A DNA stretch of 64,000 nucleotides from positions 21,424,741 through 21,488,740 of the forward strand of contig CM068545.1 in the NCBI GenBank assembly GCA_035048495.1. Reading direction: 5' to 3'. Shown in pieces: positions 56,146 to 64,000 of this stretch. The notes below the pieces were generated by a model. That model made no database searches. It was not told where the DNA came from and worked only from the letters and a program-made list of their open reading frames with translations. This DNA comes from Euptelea pleiosperma. Lineage: Eukaryota > Streptophyta > Magnoliopsida > Ranunculales > Eupteleaceae. Position 1 is the first letter of the stretch. The number at the start of each line of letters is the position of its first letter. The position numbers and the translations under genes are program-made.

Positions 56146-57329
56146 GAGTGATGATCACATGGGCCGGGCTCTATCAACACGTCCATGGTGCCTATTGTTG
56201 GCAATTATATTTGATTAGTTGCCAACTCACCTTGTGCTACACAGTAGCTTTGCAATAAATTTTAAAATAGAATAGTTTAATAATTTAAAATTATATTATA
56301 TTATTTTAGCTTACCAAAAAAAACCTTTCCTCTTCTAAATCTAAACGACTTCTTTCTTCTCGTCTCTCTCTGAATTGGATGAAGTGCAGGCTCTCTCAGA
56401 TGGGTGCTCCCCTCACTCCGGTTCACATTAGCATCTCTATGCTCTACCTCACCTCCTTTCTTTTTTTGTCTGTTTTTTTCATATATTTCAATTCTTACAG
56501 CTGTTTGGATTGCCATTATTGGACTAAAAAACACACACGCAACACTGAAAATCCATACGGTCAGTGAGCATATTCCAATAGAAGAAAAACTGAATATAAA
56601 TGCAACACTGGAACACATATTCCAATAGTTTTCTTCTATTTCCTGGGCGTTTCTCTTAAAAAACGTAGATTTTTAATATTAAAGAACATCACTGGAAAAC
56701 AATGCTTACTCCCCCGAATGTCAACAAGTACAAAGAAATCCAACAAATTATAAAACTAAATTAATCTAAGTTTATATTTCATGACTTTTGGAGTGTGAGC
56801 AACATTTTTTTTTATGTTTTTCATGAACATCTAATAATTTTCACGTTTCTCCTTGTGTCCACCACGTTTCTCCTTGTGTCCACCACGTTTCTCACATGTT
56901 TCACAACTTTTGGGGTCGACATTTCCAAAACACGGTGTCAGGAGACCTGCATTTGCCCAGTAAGCATTCATCTGTGGGTTTTTAGAGAGAGAGAGAGAGA
57001 GGTATACTACAAAATCCGGCGATGGCAAAGTGATGGAGGGCGGCTCTAGTGTGGGGGTGGGACCTAAATAAAGTGCAAAAAAATAACAATCACGAAACTG
57101 GAAGAGATGAAAGAAGAAAGAAGTAGAAGAGGAAATGTTTTCTATTTTTTTGGCATGTAAATCTTTGATATTATTTAGATATAATATAATTATAAATTGT
57201 TAACCTATTCTAAAATAATTTATTACAAAGCTACTGCGCAGCCTGAGGTGAGTGGGCAACTAATCAAAAGTTGCCAACAATAGGCACCATGTACGCGTTG
57301 ATAGAGCCTGGCCCATGTGATCATCACTC
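56146..57329. mobile_element. Mutator-type non-autonomous element, 1.18 kb
   Basis: Long terminal inverted repeats of about 180 bp (56146-56325 and about 57150-57329) begin GAGTGATGATCACATGGGCC. They are flanked by a perfect 9-bp TTTTATAAG on both sides (56137-56145 and 57330-57338). Long TIRs with a 9-bp duplication are diagnostic of Mutator-like elements. The interior (about 56330-57150) has no transposase; it holds TCTTCTCG/CTCTCTCTG-type sequence and a doubled CACGTTTCTCCTTGTGTC unit (56840-56890). Confidence 0.92.
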
Positions 57330-57370
57330 TTTTATAAGATTCATTACGAGAAGAGAGAAACGTGGAGTAC

Positions 57371-60300
57371 TATCACGTCCCAAATTCGTGATCCATGACC
57401 CGACACTAATATTCATAGGTTAACCCATTTATCCGAATTTAAGGGTGAACTAATCAAGAAAGAATGTCATAATTTAAAACAGAATATCAATATGTCAAAT
57501 ATATCTCAAATAAAATCTCCAGTAGCTAACGTCATCTATAACGCATAAGGTCAAAAGAAACATAATATCAAAAGAACCGATGGTCTACAAGTCATGGTTC
57601 ATCAAAACGTCACATCTGTTCTACGATCCAAACAATAAAAATAATGGATTTTATTATATGAATTCTTAAGTAATGAAATAATAAAAGACTAATAATGTTC
57701 ATCTGCAAGGTTCGGTTCCTGCTCATCGGGTTCATATGTCTCATCTCCTAATTCGTCAACGGGTTGCATTTCCTCCTCGTATCCTCCCTCGTACGTCTCG
57801 GTCTCATCTACATCTGAAAATTTTGGTTGTAGGAGTGAGCCAAGCGCTCACTCAAATTTTTCACCCCGAACATAATTCAAACAATACAATTTATAGTCAT
57901 GCTAGCACAAATTGAATTGTCAAATTGTGATATTATGGTTATGATGAATGTATGAACAATTAATCAAAAGTAATGCACAACTCACACAGGGGGTCTCCTT
58001 CTTTACCCACATAGGGGGTCTTCCCGGGGTTTTCGGATCTTTCACCTTGAAGAACTCACTCCCAACTTGCTTTATTGCTTCTGAATCGAAAATACAATGC
58101 GTGTCTTCATTTATATACGAAATTTCTAAAAAGTAAACATCCACGCAGGGGATCTCATTTTGAACATGTTATCATACTGGTAAACAGAATTATCATGATA
58201 CAAGATCTACCGTTTAATAATCAATACATGTTCGCATACTTTTAAACCATATTGTAAAAATCATGGGGGTACCTACCTTTGATCGCTTCCTTTAATCTTT
58301 TATTCGTTCCTCTTTGTGCAGTTTCAACCCAAGATTATGGAACCTTCAATTTCCACGTTTATAAGTTAAGTGTATGCTTCTAAAATAAATTCTACAATTT
58401 TCGAAGGTTTCTACAAGGTCACGGTGCTAAGATGACCGGAGTCAACAATTTGTCCAAATATCATCAAAAAGTTATTAACCTGGACCACACACACAACCGC
58501 TCATACATAAATTTAGGTCATTTAGTGTTGAGTCACTCTTTAGATGGACCATGGCAAAAGAATCATATTGATAACTAAAAGTGTGGTTACCACCGGGAAT
58601 GGTTTGGATCATCATACTGGTGAACTCTAGCTTATTGGCCAATCGGAAGGGTAGTACCCGTATGGTGGATTAAAGGTTCTACATTTTGAAATAAAGAATT
58701 CAATACACGAGGATATCCAAATAGAAGAGTCAAAATAAATAGATCAACATGTGAAGTTTTTTTTTTTTTTTTTTTTGATACAATAACCATATAAAAATCA
58801 GAGGGTGTAAAACAACCACAACTAAAAGATGGAATTAATTCTGATGTGTTAACAGTATAGCATGGGCAAATAAAAAGTGTGCATGTTGTTGAATGAAATG
58901 TTGCCTGATTGGAGTGGTGAGATCTTGCGATAGAGGGCCTATAAAAGAATGGCTGCAACTTTCTCAAGGCATGTGTGGTAACTCAGTCCACAACTGAAGG
59001 GTGGCTGGACTATGCGTTCATTGATCTTCAAGAAGCACAATGGGTGGTGCCAGTTAGTCTATCATGAAGGTGGTTTTAAAAATGACTAGTATTAGGTTTT
59101 AAGGAAATGTTTAACCGGTTGGGAAGGTGATATGTTTCGATGAAATACGGGGATGGGAACGAGACAACAACGACGTAATAGTGTAGGAAGGTTTGGACGA
59201 CTATTGTTTTTGGGCAAAGGTCAAGAATAACCAAAAAAACAAACAAAAAGAACTTACCCGTATCGACGAGTGATTGCCCAGCAAAAAGAATGCGTTTTGA
59301 TCCGAAGGTGGAGCCTTTGCTGGACGTTGTAGATTCTTGAAGTCGAGGAGGGTTGATCCACAATGAAACTATTCTACGGCTGCAACTCGTGGGGGTTTGG
59401 ATCTTCAGAGTTGATGGCATGTGCTGAAAGTTGACCGCACTCTCTTGATCGCAGTAGCACAACGACTCTTAACGTGTTGGAGATGAAGGCATAAAGGGAG
59501 GACGGCATCTACTTATAACTAAAGGTTTGGGCGGTGGAAGTAGAGTCCTATCATACTAGGTTTAGGTTTGTTAGTGTTTGTGTTTTATTAAAACCCTAAA
59601 ACGTGATAAGGGTTTGGGCTTGGACGGTTGGGATGGGTTTGAGTTCAATTGAATGCATCGTGGGTTGTTAATAGTACGATGGTGGAAGGAGTCTACAAAA
59701 GGGTTATGTTTGTGTGCTTGTCAAAACACTAGAATGTGGTGTGCTTGGACGGTGGTTCAATGGGTGAAAGTTTTGGACGTGTAGGACTCTTGGTCATTTG
59801 AATTGTTTCACAACAAAACTAAGGAAACTATATAATAATCTGATAGTTATACAGTCCAAAGCAATAGGTTAGAGTTTTGAAATTTTTTTTTTTTTTACAT
59901 GTATGTTAACAAAATTTTGTTTTATTGTAGTGGGATGTGTTATGCATAAAGATTTGTCTTATATAATTAAAACATACTTACCTTATAATATGTTATGAAT
60001 GACAATATGACTATTTACATATGGGCTTATTAATTGTTAGTGTCCCACTAATTACTCATATACTATATGCTATAATGATACATCCCATAACAAATTACTA
60101 GTGCATGGTGTACATAACCTACACTATAATGACAATTATTGTAATGTACACACATGCATGACACCAAAATTAATAAATTCCATATTTGCTTACTAAAATT
60201 AATATAATCATATTTAAATATTAATTTATACCTAATGGATCCGAAATGGTCTAAGAAATGTCACGGGTCCCACTATGCCCATGTGGGGCCCGCATGGATA

Positions 60301-60462
60301 CGGCCCTAAGACCAAAAATTCAATTTCCTCGGAATTGAACAATATTTCACAGGAATGATCGATTAGTTAGATGCTATCGTTACGTGAAAAGAAATGCACT
60401 GAAAAGGTCTAAAGAAATCAGAATAGACTAAAATACCCTGTCAGGGTTTTCGGGGTTTTACA
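57371..60462 (-). mobile_element. Solo LTR, 3.09 kb, with perfect 5-bp target-site duplication
   Basis: The block runs from TATCACGTCCCAAATTCG to TTCGGGGTTTTACA, flanked by AGTAC on each side (57366-57370 and 60463-60467). On the minus strand it begins TGTAAAACCCCG. A TATA-like TTATAAGTAG lies near 59510, giving a U3 of about 950 bp and an R-U5 of about 2.1 kb. The end matches the end of the LTR at 23164-26180. Near its 3' part, after TTTTCAG, an acidic frame reads VDETETYEGGYEEEMQPVDE and continues LGDETYEPDEQEP to a stop (about 57690-57815). No internal region is present. Confidence 0.85.
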
Positions 60463-60467
60463 AGTAC

Positions 60468-60750
60468 TCTATATTCTTCTCTCTCCTTAATAAATGACAA
60501 CACTTTTTTAGGAAAATATTTTTTTCATTGTAAATCTTCAAAAACGAATACTTTCAATTCGTAAGTTCATTATTAGAAAGCTCTCGTCGAGATCTTTTCA
60601 ATGATATCCAATACTAATTATTTTTATTAAAAAATAATACTGATATTTATATTATTTTAGAATTCTATAATTCCATCATAAAATTGATATTTTATGCTTA
60701 ATAATGAGGTACAAGAAAATAATAACTTGTTTTAAGTTCCCCGCTCACCC
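60468..60750. other. Unassigned AT-rich spacer
   Basis: No feature recognised. Confidence 0.4.
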
Positions 60751-60754
60751 TTCC

Positions 60755-61739
60755 CAATATATATATATTGCAAATTTTGGATACCTTGTCCATTTCTCTT
60801 CTTATCCCCCACTTAAACTATAATTCAAATGACATCTATATCCCCTGTATTTTTTCTTATCTTCCCCCACCAAATATACAAAATACTAACTTTACCCCAT
60901 TTGTTTGTCTAATTAACCTCTTTCTATTTCTACTCATTCCCTCTAAAATTCAAAACCGTGAGAAAGCAAGGGACACTATTTAAAACTGAAAAAGCACTAT
61001 TGAAAAAGCAAAGGAGAATACCTAAAAGATTCTAGGGTTGTATTCTACATCTTCTACAACTCTTATTGGAAACTTTTGAGTAAAACAATCAATGGATGTA
61101 TGTATTTGAATTCAATTTTTTTAGTAGACAAAATTATTTTAACAAGAATTTCTAGTAATCTCGTCGGAACGATACATTGGGGGTTTGTTTCTCATGTAAT
61201 CTCGGTTATGGTCTTTGAATTGATTGTTCGGAATTAGCAATTTGAACAACGACGAGTACCTGCAGAACAAGAGGTGCCTCTACTCTTCGGCTTGTTGAAG
61301 CTTTTCTCCATCAGTGCCTATTGCGGAGAACAACTTTTCTCTACCGAAGCGTCACTCTGCCCTATCGAAGCTATTCTCAATAATCTCAACAATGAAACCC
61401 CTGTTTTGGGAAATTTCTTTTCTAAGTAAGGGGAGTATTTAGATACCGGAGATGGTGATTGCACGTTAATGGCGATACCAAAGGAGGCAGAGGGGCACAC
61501 GCTTGCTCAAGCTTGCTCTCTTATACGATGAAGGAACGTCGAGTTTTCACAATTGAAGAGTGAATAGGGTAAAACCCCTCCAAAGTACCCTTACTTTCGT
61601 TTTAACATTTGGGTGGGGGTGGGGGTGGTGATAAGAGATTTTGATGGGCCCACAAAGCAATTATAGAATGTTTGAAATTGTTGAGGGGAATTAAGAGAAA
61701 GGGGGGAGATAAGAAAAAATGATAGGGTATCCAAAATCA

Positions 61740-61788
<49 letters not shown>

Positions 61789-61790
61789 TT
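60755..61790. mobile_element. TIR element bordered by (TA)n runs
   Basis: TATATATATTGCAAATTTTGG with ATACC after it and CTTATCCCCC further in (60759-60812) is mirrored on the other strand at about 61695-61790 (TATATATAGGTGATTTTGG, ATACC, CTTATCTCCCC). Both ends carry (TA)n, the right one about 45 bp long (61741-61785). The interior of about 900 bp has no recognised transposase. A minus-strand frame at 61318-61500 was not identified. MITEs associated with (TA)n, such as Micron in rice, are a precedent. Confidence 0.55.
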
Positions 61791-63090
61791 ATCATTTCAA
61801 TAAATTTATCATTTATATAAATATTATTTTCATTTAAACATCACGTGCACTCCATTAGGGGGTCTTTGGCTGATGTGTTATTTTACCACCCTAGGGTCCA
61901 CACTGTTGGGTGATCATGATGATTTTGTGTGGTGGCATGACGTTGTATATGTAGGGAAGAGGTCTTCCTTAGGCTGAGTGCAACACCGGTCGCTTTAGGT
62001 AGATTAAGAAAGCGACTTGACGTCACATGGGTTTGTTTACAAAGAAGGACCACATTACATCATCATCCTCCCTCCACCTTTATTTCAATGCATAAGGGAA
62101 AGGGAAGTAAAACCGTCTCTGGACCACAAACATAAACACAACGCTCAAAAGTAGAATGGAAAGAAAGCGACGCTTTATTTCCTGATGTAATCTCAAGCCT
62201 CTCTCCCTCTCTCGGAGAATCATTTTCTCAAATATGGTAAGCAAAGTTAGTAATTCACTGAATTATTTGTGTATAATCCGTGAACTGAACGAATTTTTAA
62301 GAACTATATGAATCCGCAATCCCATTTAATGCTTCGGAAAATATCAAAATACCGCGAAATTTCGACCCCCATACCCGAATTATTCACAAATTAATCATTT
62401 ATGGTAATTAAAAAAGGAAATTTTTTTTATGGCAAAAAATTGTCAACCCTTTAATTGAGTTTGTTTTTCATTTTTTAAAAATTTGGATGAACTTTCGAAT
62501 GAATATATCTGGCCCGTAACGGAATTTTTGCCCGACACCCAGTTGCTAACTACGGTGATAAGTGAGGTCGATGGTAATTGAACAATTTGCCCTTTTTAGG
62601 CTAATGGCTTTGTGATCATCTATCTATCTATCCTTGAACCTGACTCCTCTCTCAACAACTCCCTCTAAATTTAGATGAGTGTGTATCATCCCTCATAAGA
62701 ATGCATAACCGATCGATCGACGTACTTTGTTATCCAATCGGATCGATCTCGCCATTCTTCGGTACCCAGTTTAAGGAGGAAGCTACCCACCAAACACTTA
62801 TGGATCGACATTGTTTAGTTGGGTGTAGAGTTATCACCGTTTGGGCATGGTCATATGAAGTTGGGTCTTGAAATCAATAAATTCATGTGAAATGAAAGGC
62901 TTCCTTAATTCATCATTTTAACACAATGCAGATTCACGTGAAAGCTTGTTTCCTCGTATAAGATGGAGCTGTTTTTGCTGGGAAGAATTCAAATTCAAGT
63001 GTTTGGTTAGAATGGAATTCGACACACTTAAGTAAGCCAAACGATGCTCCAGGCTTGATTGGTCCCAGGCTGAAGTTGGGTTTGTTGGGA
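61791..63090. other. Unassigned spacer
   Basis: No coding motif recognised. It contains a short TATC repeat at 62620-62633 and otherwise unique-looking AT-rich sequence leading into the gypsy relic. Confidence 0.4.
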
Positions 63091-63575
63091 AATGAAAGTA
63101 CTCGACATAGATTGCGAAACATTGTCGTACCAATCAAGAAAAAAAATAGAGAGATTTGGGTTTGCATCGACTTTTGGGACAAACAATGTATTTTCAAAAG
63201 ATCACTTTCCACTCAGGTAGACGTCACTATTGGACCTGAAGCTTCTCGATCCCTCATAGAAGGTCATCGGGCTACAACCATATTGGTACGTAACCCACCG
63301 AGAGATGAAGAACTTGTCACTTTTCACACTCCCAAAGAACATTGCTGTTACACACCACTGTGCCACACATAAGATTTTCAACGACATGCTTTACAAAGTC
63401 ATGATTAGCTTGTAAAACAAGGAAAAAAAAATAAAAAAACCCACCTCCAACACTTGTTCGACATCTTTAACAAGTTGAGGAGGTACCAACTTATTTCAAT
63501 GAACTACGCCATCGAAGTCAGTTAGAATAAGTTCTTTGAAATCATCATCCGACATATATAGCGGTATCTAGATAG
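63091..63575 (+). pseudogene. Ty3/gypsy RT remnant
   Basis: NIVVPIKKKNREIWVCIDFW (63118-63178) is the gypsy RT entry motif (family: NIVPVKKKNG.IRVCIDFRD). It is followed by TFHTPKEHCCYT (63320), a broken stretch where FGLKNAGATYQR and YVDD should be, and QHLFDIFNKLRRYQL then SMNYAIEV (63447-63520). Frameshifts and loss of the catalytic block make it inactive. Confidence 0.75.
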
Positions 63576-63786
63576 AAGTAGTCATGACAATAAGAATATT
63601 TCTTTATAAATCTTTGGTGAAATACATTGACCCTAATCAATCTAAACTTAGATTTCTAATTGATCTTTTCCTAATCTTGACAACTAGGAAAATATTGTAT
63701 GAGATACCAATAATGATATGGTGCACCTCTATTACATTAGTAATACTAATCCACTCGGATATATACTCTAATACCCCCCACAATCG
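63576..63786 (-). mobile_element. copia LTR fragment with adjoining polypurine tract
   Basis: On the minus strand GATTGTGGGGGG (63775-63786) looks like a polypurine tract, followed by TATTAGAGTATATATCCG (LTR start, with TATTAG where TGTTAG is usual) and GTCATGACTACTTCTA near 63575-63590. This is the plan of a copia 3' LTR. The rest may extend left to about 63530 and is merged with the gypsy relic. Internal coding to its right was not recognisable. Confidence 0.45.
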
Positions 63787-64000
63787 CACGTCCCTTTGAA
63801 AAAGGAACATGTGATTGGTTACAACAAATATAAGCCCTTGATCTTCATGAAGTGAATTGAATATGGTGAATAGCCTAAACGTTTGTTCGTGTGCTTGATA
63901 GTGGTCATTGCATGTCTGTATATTTGTCGCAACCCGCTCATCTTAAGGTCAGTCGGAGCCGATGGCCCACTAGATCAGGTCAGTCATAATCTTCTCAGAA
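63787..64000. other. Window edge, unassigned
   Basis: Possibly decayed internal copia sequence on the minus strand; no motif was readable. Confidence 0.25.

Noticed and set aside
59076..59462. 128-codon minus-strand frame
   Set aside because: Inside the solo LTR (inferred R/U5) with no recognisable domain; probably chance.
61318..61500. Minus-strand frame inside the (TA)n-bordered TIR element, considered as a captured gene exon
   Set aside because: No family recognised and no splice sites that clearly bound it. It would need a protein search.

Overview
This window is nuclear DNA of a flowering plant, and most of it is layered transposable-element debris. The evidence is the set of plant-type repeats: Ty3/gypsy of the Tat type with two RNase H domains, Ty1/copia, L1-type LINEs with a zf-RVT tail, a TRIM, and Tourist, hAT and Mutator-type MITEs. 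GT-AG introns and two plant gene families (HVA22 and RICESLEEPER) agree. The species cannot be fixed from the sequence alone. No rRNA, tRNA, CRISPR or bacterial feature was seen.

Only two genes look intact. The first is a five-exon HVA22f-like gene on the minus strand (17436-18953, 157 aa), rebuilt here from splice sites. It includes a 27-nt microexon and a hAT MITE in intron 1. The second is a BED-zinc-finger, hAT-transposase-derived gene of the RICESLEEPER type on the plus strand (49756-51852, 668 aa), with one small coding intron near its 3' end.

Layout: 1-6400 is a decayed Tat gypsy element cut by a foldback MITE and an LTR-like block, then joined to a copia RT/RNase H remnant with its 3' LTR. 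6520-16771 is an AT-rich region bounded by two inverted copies of one TIR element. Between the copies lie an LTR-like block with a duplicated promoter segment, a LINE tail and a complete 341-bp TRIM. 17.3-19.3 kb is the HVA22 gene. 19.5-23.2 kb is a 1.6-1.8 kb direct duplication separated by a gypsy fragment. 23.2-26.2 kb is an LTR of a family that recurs, in the opposite orientation and with a clean 5-bp target-site duplication (TSD), at 57.4-60.5 kb. 28.7-31.1 kb is a gypsy RNase H remnant split by a 1.93-kb solo LTR whose U3 holds six regularly spaced hairpins. 34.5-36.6 kb is a run of MITEs. 37-41.5 kb holds minus-strand LINEs, one split by a solo LTR with TA..TA ends. 41.7-48.1 kb is a plus-strand LINE broken by copia pieces. 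48.5-49.5 kb is a repeated gypsy fragment just upstream of the RICESLEEPER-like gene. 54.7-57.3 kb holds three MITEs with readable TSDs, one carrying captured filler DNA. 60.7-64 kb ends in a TIR element with (TA)n borders, a gypsy RT relic and a copia LTR.

The transposon proteins are riddled with stops, frameshifts and lost catalytic residues, so none is likely to be active. The value of the window is in insertion order, target-site duplications and the structural repeats inside LTRs and MITEs. All identifications come from reading motifs by eye; no database search was run.
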